In this document: positions 25,971 through 34,468 of the stretch, piece by piece
Layout of the letters: every line of letters begins with the position of its first letter
Numbering within the stretch: the first letter of the stretch is position 1
From: Lewinellaceae bacterium
Lineage (GTDB): Bacteria > Bacteroidota > Bacteroidia > Chitinophagales > Saprospiraceae
Assembly: GCA_020636355.1 (NCBI GenBank)
Contig: JACJYB010000018.1
Coordinates: 1-64,000 of the forward strand
DNA length: 64,000 bases
Direction of reading: 5' to 3'
Notes under the pieces: generated by a model
What the model saw: only the letters and a program-made list of their open reading frames with translations
The model's database searches: none
What the model was told of the DNA's origin: nothing
Made by a program: the position numbers and the translations under genes

Positions 25971-26828
25971 TTACAATATTTTGAACAGGCGTGAAATGGT
26001 AAAACCTAACCGGAACTCTCCTTTACGCCACGATTTACGCGTATAGGGAATAAAATCGGTCTCGGCAATTCCGGTCGCATTGGTCAGATTAACCTGGAAT
26101 ACATGTCCTCCGGTCTCGATCTCAATGCCCACACCCAATGGCATATAATAATCATTTTCAGAAGTACGCAAGGAGGAGATCGGATAAGCCGCATCAAGCA
26201 GAAGTGCCAGGGACTTGCTCACTTTCAACCGGGATGCCAAGCCAACGGACCAAATGTCGTTCTGGTCTCCAAAGGATACAATATTGCGGTGGGTCCACCC
26301 CGCATTTATCTGGAGAGAGAACCCGGGCGTAAAATGCCTCGCAATCAATAGTTCTCCATGATACGAAAGCCGGTGTTTTACCGTCGCAAAATAATTGATT
26401 GCTGTTGCATCATTGGACTTGGACATGGTCGTAATGGAAGCTAATCCATAAGCGGTCACCGAAACAGGTGTACCTTCGTTTTGAGTAAGGATCCGGTATT
26501 TGACGTTCCCGTGCAAAAGCTGCCGCAGGGGGCCGGAGCCTTTTGTCCTGCCGATCCCTACGGTTGCGTGGTCGGTAATGCCATAGTCAAATCCAATAAA
26601 AATATCGCTGGCATCTTCCAATCCGTAAAAGGTGTTCCATCCTCCGAAAGGGCCGGCAATGTCTCCGAATCGGTGTCCAACACGGAAGTCCAGTCGGTAT
26701 TGTGCAACGGTTTCAACACTTTGGGTATTAATGACCCGGGTGTCCTGAAAGGTTCGCTCCATATACTGGGCGAATCCCCGTGTACTTATCGAACTCAAAC
26801 ATAATATGAGAATCAACCACTTATGCAT
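25971..26828 (-). CDS. DUF5777-type outer-membrane beta-barrel protein
   Basis: 285 residues from the ATG at 26826-26828; the frame is open further upstream, but only this start gives a signal peptide (MHKWLILILCLSSIS..AFAQ-like). It contains many alternating beta strands and the segments YRLDFRVGHRFGDIAG, GFDYGITDHATVGIGR and a C-terminal FRLGFTISRLFKIL ending in an aromatic/hydrophobic strand, as outer-membrane barrels do. Related DUF5777 proteins occur beside cytochromes. Tight packing with a heme-site lipoprotein upstream and a diheme cytochrome downstream suggests an outer-membrane electron-transfer or cargo-export module. Confidence 0.75.
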   Translation of the reverse strand: MHKWLILILCLSSISTRGFAQYMERTFQDTRVINTQSVETVAQYRLDFRVGHRFGDIAGPFGGWNTFYGLEDASDIFIGFDYGITDHATVGIGRTKGSGPLRQLLHGNVKYRILTQNEGTPVSVTAYGLASITTMSKSNDATAINYFATVKHRLSYHGELLIARHFTPGFSLQINAGWTHRNIVSFGDQNDIWSVGLASRLKVSKSLALLLDAAYPISSLRTSENDYYMPLGVGIEIETGGHVFQVNLTNATGIAETDFIPYTRKSWRKGEFRLGFTISRLFKIL

Positions 26829-26829
26829 A

Positions 26830-27222
26830 TCATTCAGGATAATCTTTTGACACCCAACAGGATATAAGATCCAATTCTTCCAGTGTAAGATCCTTGGGGC
26901 CGGGGTTATCGATCCAGTTCGGCGGCATTCCAACTTCAGGATCATCTTTAAGATCGAGCACGTAATATTTGAATTCGGTGTCTTTAAGGTAAGGTCTCAA
27001 TGAGGTATAACTGGTGAAATCACCGGGCGCTTTGGTACCTGCGACATGACAACCGGATAATGCACAATTCTTATCGATGATTGGCTTGATGGTGGTCTGG
27101 TAGGTGGCCTGGGCGGTATCACAAAATGCCGGCGCTTCCGGTTCCGGCAGGATGTCGTACGTACAACGTCCCCACATGGACGCCAACGCAACTCCAACAA
27201 ATATGATCCAAAGGTGCCTCAT
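26830..27222 (-). CDS. secreted protein with CX4CH heme-type motif
   Basis: 130 residues. N-terminal hydrophobic segment followed by a Cys (residue ~20) that may be lipidated, although the preceding W-G-R is a poor lipobox. The middle has NCALSGCHVAG: a C-x4-C-H pattern rather than CXXCH. This variant with SGCH is frequent in Bacteroidota proteins related to cytochrome c, followed here by PPNWIDNPGPKDLTLEELDLISCWV, the usual late helix of such domains. It is the first gene of an operon with the beta-barrel and the diheme cytochrome. Whether heme is really attached is open. Confidence 0.65.
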   Translation of the reverse strand: MRHLWIIFVGVALASMWGRCTYDILPEPEAPAFCDTAQATYQTTIKPIIDKNCALSGCHVAGTKAPGDFTSYTSLRPYLKDTEFKYYVLDLKDDPEVGMPPNWIDNPGPKDLTLEELDLISCWVSKDYPE

Positions 27223-27294
27223 ACAACCTGCTTCGAATTGTAAAATTGGAAAATACGAGACACATAGACAACTATTCTCATCCGATTAATGTTT

Positions 27295-27302
27295 TAAATT
27301 TG
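27295..27302 (+). promoter_or_regulatory. TAnnTTTG -7 element for the bacilliredoxin gene
   Basis: TAAATTTG matches the Bacteroidota -7 consensus and lies 31 bases before the ATG at 27334. No convincing -33 TTG at normal distance is visible. Confidence 0.5.
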
Positions 27303-27333
27303 CATTCTCGTAAACGATAAAAATTATACTGTT

Positions 27334-27750
27334 ATGTATCCTATGGAATTAGTACGGCCTATGGCTGCAGACTTAACCAATTATGGTTTTTCAAGTCTGA
27401 CCACAGCTGAGGAAGTTGATGATATTTTACAAAATGACGAAGGCACCACCCTTCTTGTAGTCAATTCGGTCTGCGGATGTGCCGCAGCAAATGCACGGCC
27501 AGGAGCCAAATTAGCTTTACAAAACGGCATCAAGCCCGACAAGCTGTTCACGGTATTTGCAGGTGTAGATCGCGAGGCAACCGAACGGGCGCGGGAATAC
27601 CTCCTGCCCTATCCTCCTTCAAGCCCGTCCATTGCACTATTTAAAGATGGCAAACTGGTGCATTTCCTGGAAAGACATCATATCGAAGGCCGGTCTGCTG
27701 ATATTATTGCAGCCAATCTGAAGATGGCCTTTGATGCCTATTGTCAATAA
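27334..27750 (+). CDS. BrxA/BrxB-family bacilliredoxin
   Basis: 138 residues, full family length. The conserved CGC active site (residues 47-49, in NSVCGCAAANARPG) defines the YphP/YqiW (bacilliredoxin) family, thiol-disulfide proteins that remove bacillithiol from oxidised proteins in Firmicutes; in Bacteroidota the partner thiol is less certain. The rest (KLFTVFAGVDREATERAREYL, SPSIALFKDGKLVHFLERHHIEGR) is a thioredoxin-like fold. A single gene with its own promoter-like element. Confidence 0.9.
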   Translation: MYPMELVRPMAADLTNYGFSSLTTAEEVDDILQNDEGTTLLVVNSVCGCAAANARPGAKLALQNGIKPDKLFTVFAGVDREATERAREYLLPYPPSSPSIALFKDGKLVHFLERHHIEGRSADIIAANLKMAFDAYCQ

Positions 27751-27832
27751 GTTGATTTCGATACGGAATAAGGTGCATTTATGGAAAGAAGCAGCAGCAT
27801 TTATCCATAGATGCACCGACCTCCACGGGCTT

Positions 27833-29506
27833 TTAATCCTCTGTGCGGATCCACTCCCATTTCCCATCCACCATTGTTCTCATAATTCTGGTCTCCCGAA
27901 TGGACTCGGGTGCTATGGTCAATAGATTTCGATCCATAACCACCAGGTCAGCCAGATAACCCGGCTCCAATCTCCCGACCCGGTCCTCCATTTTACAGGC
28001 ATAAGCTCCGCCGGAAGTATATGCCCGCAGCGCCTGCTCGACGGTTATTTTTTGCTCCGGCACCCAGCCATCCGGGTTTTGACCATCCAGGGTCCTGCGG
28101 GTAGCAGCGGCATAGATGCCCGCCAATACGTCTGGTGGCGCAACAAACCAGTCGCTACCGAAGGCGACATGAGCACCGGCATCCAGGAGTGAGCGGAAGG
28201 CATAAGTCATTTTGATTCGCTCCGGTCCGATCACCTTTTCCGCCCAACAACCATCATCAATGGCATGATAAGGCTGCATACTGGCAATGGTTCCGGTTGA
28301 AACGATTTTTTGGACTAACGAGTCATTCAGATGCTGGGCGTGTTCAATCCTGAAGCGACGGTCCCGGGCACCGTTTTTTGCATCCAGCCGATGGTAGATG
28401 TCCAGTAAGATGGCATTGGCCCGATCTCCAATAGCATGCACAATCACATGAAGACCGGCTTGATCTGCATGCGATATCCAATCTTCCAGGTCCGCTTCCG
28501 AATTCACCAGCAGCCCGGTATCATCCGGCTTGTCTGAAAATGGTTCAAAAAAAGCCGCCGTATGGCTACCCAGCGAGCCATCAACAAAACCTTTCAATCC
28601 TCCGATCCATAGGTGATCGTCGCCCGTTCCATGGGCAGCAATGGTGTCCCGGAGTCTTTCCCAGGCGGCGAGCGGGGTGACGGAATAAATGCGAACAGAG
28701 AGGTCTCCCCGGTCACGATTCCGGCGGAATACCGCATAGTCATCCCAGGTCCCCATGTGATGGACCATGGTCACGCCATTGGATAAAACATATTGACAGG
28801 CTGTGTCCAGCGCACGATCCACCTCTTCCGGGTTTGATTGGATGTTCTGATCGATCAACCCCATGGCATTATCTTTAAAAATCCCGGTCGGTTTACCATC
28901 AGGCCCGATGACAACTTCTCCCCCATCGATGACCGGTAGCGGCGCATCCAATAATCCGGCGAGCTCCAAAGCTTTGGTATTGGCCAGGGCCATATGGCCA
29001 TCCAGCCGATTTAAGAAAACGGGATTGTCGGGCGTAACGGAATCAATCCAACTCCGTTCCGGCAAAGCACCGCCCCAAAGCTCATGATTCCAGTCCCCAC
29101 CGGTAATCCAGGCACCCGGTTTCTGGCTCCCCGCAAAGCCAGCAATACGTTCGATAAATTCAGCTCGAGTACCCGCATCACGCAATTGGACCGAGAGCAA
29201 ATTAGCCCCACCCATCAAAAAATGGACGTGCGCGTCGATAAATCCCGGCGTGACAAATGCGCCCTGCCCATCCAGTAGAGCTGTCTCCGGCCCCTGGAAT
29301 TGGTGGTAATCACCCTTGCCCAGGGCTTCAATTTTACCATCCCGTATGGCTATCCAGTCAGCATCCTGAAGGGTATCGGACCAAATTTGCACATGATGGA
29401 TTATCGTATCGGCTGATGCCATGTTTTCCTTATTTTGGCATTGTAAACTCAAAAAAACGAGTGCGAATAAAGCACCTATTTTACAAAATTTTTGAACCGA
29501 TTGCAT
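27833..29506 (-). CDS. YtcJ-like amidohydrolase lipoprotein
   Basis: 557 residues. Lipoprotein signal with LSLQC near residue 23. Amidohydrolase of the Amidohydro_3 group: GFIDAHVHFLMGG gives the HxH metal ligands, later GDWNHELWGG, HAIGDRANAILLDIYHRLD, RIEHAQHLNDSLV and FGSDWFVAPPDVLAGIYAA with the conserved Asp. The last segment LEPGYLADLVVMDRNLL is the usual C-terminal strand. Such enzymes hydrolyse amide or cyclic C-N bonds; substrates of this group are poorly known. Periplasmic or outer-membrane-bound. Convergent with the bacilliredoxin gene. Confidence 0.87.
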   Translation of the reverse strand: MQSVQKFCKIGALFALVFLSLQCQNKENMASADTIIHHVQIWSDTLQDADWIAIRDGKIEALGKGDYHQFQGPETALLDGQGAFVTPGFIDAHVHFLMGGANLLSVQLRDAGTRAEFIERIAGFAGSQKPGAWITGGDWNHELWGGALPERSWIDSVTPDNPVFLNRLDGHMALANTKALELAGLLDAPLPVIDGGEVVIGPDGKPTGIFKDNAMGLIDQNIQSNPEEVDRALDTACQYVLSNGVTMVHHMGTWDDYAVFRRNRDRGDLSVRIYSVTPLAAWERLRDTIAAHGTGDDHLWIGGLKGFVDGSLGSHTAAFFEPFSDKPDDTGLLVNSEADLEDWISHADQAGLHVIVHAIGDRANAILLDIYHRLDAKNGARDRRFRIEHAQHLNDSLVQKIVSTGTIASMQPYHAIDDGCWAEKVIGPERIKMTYAFRSLLDAGAHVAFGSDWFVAPPDVLAGIYAAATRRTLDGQNPDGWVPEQKITVEQALRAYTSGGAYACKMEDRVGRLEPGYLADLVVMDRNLLTIAPESIRETRIMRTMVDGKWEWIRTED

Positions 29507-29633
29507 CGAACATGTTTATTTCTGTAATGAATCCTGTTCCAAACTAGAATTGCATTTCCATTTAGAAGGACTCCACAGGCTCCTGGTCGTACAAGAACCT
29601 GTGAACGAATTCAGATCAAGGTACAAATTCTGC

Positions 29634-32108
29634 ATGAAGGACACTCTGGGCACCAATGCTTTATACACAACCAACCATTTTGCGGAAGTTATCCTGCCGA
29701 TAGCGATCCCTAAGCCTTACAGCTATTGGGTTCCGGAGGAATTGCTGGATCAGGTTGTTCCCGGCAAACGAGTTGAAGTCCAATTTGGGCGTCGTAAACT
29801 CTACGCCGGCATTGTCCTCCGCGTAGGACCTGTAGATGAGATCCCTTACCGGGCGAAACCCATCTTGTCTGTCCTGGATGAAGCGCCGATTGTTACCGAT
29901 ATCCATTTGCAATTTTGGCAATGGATCGCCGACTATTACCTCTGCACGATCGGAGAAGTAATGCATGCGGCATTGCCGGCAAGCCTGAAATTAACCAGTG
30001 AAACCACGATCCTTTTGCATCCGGACTTTGAGGATCATTTCGAGGACCTGGATGATCAGGAATACCTGATCGCGGAGGCGCTGACCATCCGGCATGAACT
30101 AAGTCTTGAAGACGTCCAGGGAATTCTGCAAATTAAAACCATTTATCCAATCATTAACCGGCTGTTGGTTAAAGGAGTATTGCTGATCAAAGAGGAGCTG
30201 CAAGATGGGTACAAACCCAAAACGGTGGACATTATTCAACTGGCCGATGCCTTTGTTACGGATACCAACGCCGCCTTTGAACTGACCGCACGAGCGCCTA
30301 AACAAACCGAAACATTACTGCACTTTTATCAACTATTCCGGGAGAAAGGCCGGGTTACCCGGGAAGATTTCCATCAGCATCCGGAGATGCAGGCTAACCT
30401 GATACCCGCACTGGTGAAAAAAGGTATACTGGAAATCGTGCCCGAGGAGGTATCCCGGCTGAAACGGAATGAAAGTCCACAAAACGAACTACCGGCTTTG
30501 ACCGGGCAGCAAATTGAAGCTCTTGATGCTATCCATGCCCATTGGGAATACCATTACCCCATCCTCCTTTATGGTATAACCGGAAGCGGCAAGACGCGGG
30601 TCTACATTGAACTGGCCAGGGAAATGCTGGCGAGCGGCAAACAAATTCTTTACCTCTTACCGGAGATAGCCCTGACGACACAGGTCATAGAACGTCTCAG
30701 GCGCATCTTTGGTAATCAGATCATTGTATCCCACTCCAAATTATCATCGGCCGAGCGAGTTGAAGTCTGGAAAGCGGTGTTAAGCGGTCAGGGCATGGTG
30801 GTCGGCGCCCGCAGCGCGCTGTTTTTGCCATTCAACAACCTGGGGTTGATCGTGGTGGATGAAGAACACGATTCATCCTTCAAGCAGGCTGATCCGGCTC
30901 CCCGCTACAATGCCCGCGACGCTGCATTGGTTCTAAGCCGAATGCAACGGGCAAAAATTATCCTGGGCTCGGCCACTCCTTCGTTTGAAAGCTATTACAA
31001 CGCACAAAAGGATAAGTACAAATTGGTCCACATGCCCGAACGGGTTGGGGATGCCGTTTTGCCGGTGACTGAGGTTGTAGACCTGAAGGCATTCCAACGC
31101 AAACGACAGATGAAACATGAGTTCTCTCCGCCCCTCCTAGCGGCGATTGAATCAACCATTCAAAAGGGCAAACAAGTCATCCTCTTCCAGAATCGACGGG
31201 GTTTTTCGCCCTATTTGCACTGCAAAATATGTGATTTCCATGCCCAGTGCGTACACTGCGATGTCAGTCTGACGTACCACAAGTATTTCAACAAGTTGGT
31301 ATGTCACTATTGCTCGTACCAAACCGATATCCCCAAATATTGTCCGGACTGTGGCTCGGATCAGTTGGAGCTAAAAGGATTCGGTACAGAAAAAATTGAA
31401 GAAAATCTTAGAATACTGATGCCCGCATTACGCATCGGAAGGATGGACCTGGATACCGTCAAGACCGTCAAAGCACAGGAAAAGATCCTGCAAGACCTGG
31501 AGCTTAAACGTCTTGACGTCGTCATCGGCACCCAGATGGTGACCAAGGGACTGGACTTTCCTGGAATTGGGTTGGTTGCTATCCTGCAGGTTGACCAAAT
31601 GTTGCATTATCCCGACTACCGGGCGAATGAAAGAGCCTATCAACTCATCACCCAGGTCAGTGGCCGTGCAGGCCGGAAAGATAGTCAGGGGCAGGTTATC
31701 TTGCAGACCTATCAGCCTGAACATCCGGTCATTCAGGATGTCCTCAAGAACCACTATCAATCATTTTATGCTTATGAAATGCTTGAACGGAAGAAATTTG
31801 GGTATCCACCTTACACCCGTCAGGTCCTTCTGGTCCTTAAACACAAAACGGCCAAAACCGTTTTTGAGGGCGGCAAATGGCTGACCCGGCGATTGCGTGA
31901 AAAACTACCCGAGCGGGTTAAGGGTCCAAGTGAACCGACCGTAGCCCGTGTTCGGAACCAATACGTGCGCCATGTCCTGATTACCCTGGACAAACGATTG
32001 GAACATCTGCAACAAGTAAAAGATTTTATTGAAAACAGCATCAGTGACTTGAAGGCGGAGGAAGGTTTTAGCACCATTCGGGTGAATGTGGATGTGGATC
32101 CGTATTAA
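29634..32108 (+). CDS. priA: primosomal protein N' (replication restart helicase)
   Basis: 824 residues from ATG 29634; the frame is open 84 bases further upstream without similarity. Superfamily 2 DNA helicase that reloads the replisome at stalled forks. N-terminal 3'-DNA-binding domain (FAEVILPIAIPKPYSYWVPEEL), Walker A GITGSGKT, DEEH box in VVDEEHDSSFKQ, the zinc-binding cysteine region CKICDFHAQCVHC...CHYC...CPDCGS, and helicase motifs GTQMVTKGLDFPGIGLV and QVSGRAGR. Complete. Confidence 0.95.
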   Translation: MKDTLGTNALYTTNHFAEVILPIAIPKPYSYWVPEELLDQVVPGKRVEVQFGRRKLYAGIVLRVGPVDEIPYRAKPILSVLDEAPIVTDIHLQFWQWIADYYLCTIGEVMHAALPASLKLTSETTILLHPDFEDHFEDLDDQEYLIAEALTIRHELSLEDVQGILQIKTIYPIINRLLVKGVLLIKEELQDGYKPKTVDIIQLADAFVTDTNAAFELTARAPKQTETLLHFYQLFREKGRVTREDFHQHPEMQANLIPALVKKGILEIVPEEVSRLKRNESPQNELPALTGQQIEALDAIHAHWEYHYPILLYGITGSGKTRVYIELAREMLASGKQILYLLPEIALTTQVIERLRRIFGNQIIVSHSKLSSAERVEVWKAVLSGQGMVVGARSALFLPFNNLGLIVVDEEHDSSFKQADPAPRYNARDAALVLSRMQRAKIILGSATPSFESYYNAQKDKYKLVHMPERVGDAVLPVTEVVDLKAFQRKRQMKHEFSPPLLAAIESTIQKGKQVILFQNRRGFSPYLHCKICDFHAQCVHCDVSLTYHKYFNKLVCHYCSYQTDIPKYCPDCGSDQLELKGFGTEKIEENLRILMPALRIGRMDLDTVKTVKAQEKILQDLELKRLDVVIGTQMVTKGLDFPGIGLVAILQVDQMLHYPDYRANERAYQLITQVSGRAGRKDSQGQVILQTYQPEHPVIQDVLKNHYQSFYAYEMLERKKFGYPPYTRQVLLVLKHKTAKTVFEGGKWLTRRLREKLPERVKGPSEPTVARVRNQYVRHVLITLDKRLEHLQQVKDFIENSISDLKAEEGFSTIRVNVDVDPY

Positions 32109-32216
32109 GAAGGGAAGGCTGGGTCGATCAGAAGTTAAGAAGTAAGCCGAAGCAATCACCTCTAAACTTCTGATCTTTACGAGCCACTTCTATCAGAAGT
32201 CAACATACCTAAGGAG

Positions 32217-32290
<74 letters not shown>

Positions 32291-32429
32291 AGGTTTAGCG
32301 GACAGCAAAGATAGAAATTGATTTTAGATTTCACCGGGAGATAATCAGTTAATCCGTCGATTTGTTTATCCGCTTACGGACAACGAACGATCAGCTACCG
32401 GCTATTAACGACCAGGTACTGAGGACAGA

Positions 32430-33110
32430 CTACCCCTCTACCGGAATATCTCCCCTTTTAGCCGCCCGGATTATCTTTTTATTAGCCGTGAGGATTACCT
32501 CGACGCGACGATTTTGCTGACGACCTGCCGCAGTGTCGTTGGACACTATCGGATCGGATTCACCCATCCCTTCCGTATCCAATCGTTTGCCGGCTACCGC
32601 GTCTTGCCGCAGGTATTCATCCACAGAAGCAGCTCGTTTTTTAGAGAGTTCCAGATTGTAGGCGACTGTTCCCGTATTATCGGTATGACCCATGACCAGA
32701 ATATCCGTCCCATCGTATTTATTCAGCGTTTTTGCCAGATTATCCAGGTTATTTTTGGTCTCGGCCCGTAATGCGTAAGAGTCGATGTTAAACAACAGTC
32801 CGGAATCAAAGGTGATCAGAATCCCTTCACCGATACGTTCAACTTTGGCTCCTTCGAGGTCCTTACGGATTTCTTCGGCTTGCTTATCCATGTAGTTCCC
32901 GATCAGGGCGCCCGCCGTACCTCCGATAGCTGCGCCAACCAGAACACCCACCGCCCTGTTGTTTTTGGCGATAACGCCGCCTACCACTCCGCCGGCGGTT
33001 GCCCCGATCACCGCACCTTTGACTTTTCGCGATGCATTACACTGGAGATTGACTAAAGCGATAGATACCAATAGGGATAGCATGAGCACTTTGCGCATCA
33101 TAGATTTCAC
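32430..33110 (-). CDS. OmpA-family lipoprotein with glycine zipper
   Basis: 226 residues. Lipoprotein signal with NLQC at about 21-24. A glycine-zipper segment (about 30-75: GAVIGATAGGVVGGVIAKNN..VLVGAAIGGTAGALIGNYM) is followed by an OmpA C-terminal peptidoglycan-binding domain (ILITFDSGLLFNIDSYAL, VMGHTDNTGTVAYNLELSKKRAASVDEYL, GMGESDPI..NRRVEVIL). This is the YiaD-type layout: outer-membrane lipoprotein that holds on to the cell wall. M4 or M5 are alternative starts. Confidence 0.92.
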   Translation of the reverse strand: MKSMMRKVLMLSLLVSIALVNLQCNASRKVKGAVIGATAGGVVGGVIAKNNRAVGVLVGAAIGGTAGALIGNYMDKQAEEIRKDLEGAKVERIGEGILITFDSGLLFNIDSYALRAETKNNLDNLAKTLNKYDGTDILVMGHTDNTGTVAYNLELSKKRAASVDEYLRQDAVAGKRLDTEGMGESDPIVSNDTAAGRQQNRRVEVILTANKKIIRAAKRGDIPVEG

Positions 33111-33214
33111 GTTTTGATTTTAACTATAACGAATTACACATGCAAATTCTTATGATAAAGGCCTGGGCGTGAATTTTCAGATTGCACAACCGACCATCGT
33201 GCCACTGGCCGCGA

Positions 33215-33230
33215 TGTGATCTACATCACG
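33215..33230. promoter_or_regulatory. CRP/FNR-like palindrome
   Basis: TGTGATCTACATCACG fits TGTGA-N6-TCAC(A/G), the classical CRP-type site; here the symmetric part is GTGAT..ATCAC. It lies 34 bases before the ATG of the small membrane protein at 33264 and 105 bases from the divergent OmpA gene start, so it could regulate either. Recognition by a Crp/Fnr-family regulator is inferred from sequence only. Confidence 0.4.
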
Positions 33231-33263
33231 TTGATTCCGCTCGAATTCCATTTATTTTGTGTC

Positions 33264-33521
33264 ATGCAAACACCGTGGTATAATCGCTGGGAAAACATTC
33301 TCCCCATGGCCCTTATGCTGGGCCTTTTGCCTTTTTTTCCTGAACCGCACCTTATTGGGAAGATCCGCTGGATCGCAGGTGGGGCTCATGGAATGGGTCT
33401 AATGGATTGGTTTGACTTTTTCTGGCATGGTTGGCCTTGGATACTGGTTTTCCGTCTCGCGTATTTGCAGTTCATCGCGAAGAAAATACCGGCCGAAACC
33501 AGTCCCGCTAAGAAATCCTGA
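33264..33521 (+). CDS. small tryptophan-rich membrane protein
   Basis: 85 residues from ATG 33264; the longer frame starting at 33216 would have its start inside the palindrome. Sequence pattern: WYNRWENILPMALMLGLLPFFPEPHLIGKIRW, then GMGLMDWFDFFWHGWPWILVFRLAYL, i.e. two hydrophobic segments separated by a short Gly-rich loop, with eight tryptophans. This resembles short conserved membrane proteins of Bacteroidota sometimes labelled RND transporter without functional evidence. I do not know its function. A CRP/FNR-like palindrome precedes it. Confidence 0.65.
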   Translation: MQTPWYNRWENILPMALMLGLLPFFPEPHLIGKIRWIAGGAHGMGLMDWFDFFWHGWPWILVFRLAYLQFIAKKIPAETSPAKKS

Positions 33522-33600
33522 TCAGGGTACAAGAACAGGAGCCCTTTACAATTTCACCTTTAGAATACTGATTCATTCAGTCCACTGATAATAATGCAGA

Positions 33601-34353
33601 TTATCGGGAAGGCAACCGCTTAACGCTGGCGATTGTGCCGGCTACCGTAGCCAGTGGAGGTGCAATCATTAATCCGATGACCGGAATAAAGAGCATAAGC
33701 ATAAACGGAATACCATTGCCTAATGCCAGCCCCCGATGCTCGCGGATGAATTGTCGGCTTGCCTTACGCTTAAGATGGCGCTCCATCGTGTAATCCAGAT
33801 TACCGAAACCCGCATAAAAGGATTGCGTCAAAAAGATCAACACGGGAGATAATAAGTTGACCACCGGGACCAGGCCAAGAAGGATCCATGCCAATGTCCA
33901 CAGAAGTTCGCGAATCAGGTTGCCGACGGCCAATCTTAATCCACGAATAAACTCATATACCACCCGTTTACCCGAAAAAGTGGTATCCGGATCACTACCG
34001 GTGAGGATTTGTTCTACACGTTCAGACAGGGGACTCATGAAGGGTGACATCACTGCCATCAGCAGATTTTTTAGCACAATCACGCCCAATAATCCGATCA
34101 GGACACCTCCAACCCACACCGCATGATTTGCTAAAAAACGATCGACTGCATCCCAGGGTAACCAGGTCAGCCATCCGACCACCAGCGTACCCAATGGGAC
34201 GGCCAGGAAATATAACATCAATCCGAATAGCGCCGAAAGGATTAGTGCACTCCAGATGGCAGGACCTATAAAATAACGACCCAACCGGTAATCACGGATC
34301 ATGGAATAGGCACGAAAATAGGCAGCAAGGGCTCCGAAAAAATCACTAAACAT
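33601..34353 (-). CDS. EI24/CysZ-like membrane protein
   Basis: 250 residues with four or more hydrophobic segments (about 28-52, 60-80 / 83-103, 145-175, 208-240). Patterns YRLGRYFIGPAIWSALI, LMAVMSPFMSPLSERVEQILTG and LTQSFYAGFGNLDYTMERH..REHRGLALGNGIPFMLMLFIPVIG agree with the EI24/CysZ family (Etoposide-induced protein 2.4). CysZ members transport sulfate; other members are uncharacterised. A single gene; the neighbours give no further clue. Confidence 0.82.
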   Translation of the reverse strand: MFSDFFGALAAYFRAYSMIRDYRLGRYFIGPAIWSALILSALFGLMLYFLAVPLGTLVVGWLTWLPWDAVDRFLANHAVWVGGVLIGLLGVIVLKNLLMAVMSPFMSPLSERVEQILTGSDPDTTFSGKRVVYEFIRGLRLAVGNLIRELLWTLAWILLGLVPVVNLLSPVLIFLTQSFYAGFGNLDYTMERHLKRKASRQFIREHRGLALGNGIPFMLMLFIPVIGLMIAPPLATVAGTIASVKRLPSR

Positions 34354-34468
34354 ATGCAGAGAGGTCAGTTCTTTTCGAAACTAAGCCATCGCTGGAACTA
34401 ATTCCAGTGCAAAGGACGGATCGCTTCCAGCAATCGACCAACCTTAGGCCAAGGCATTGGAGTTGGGA

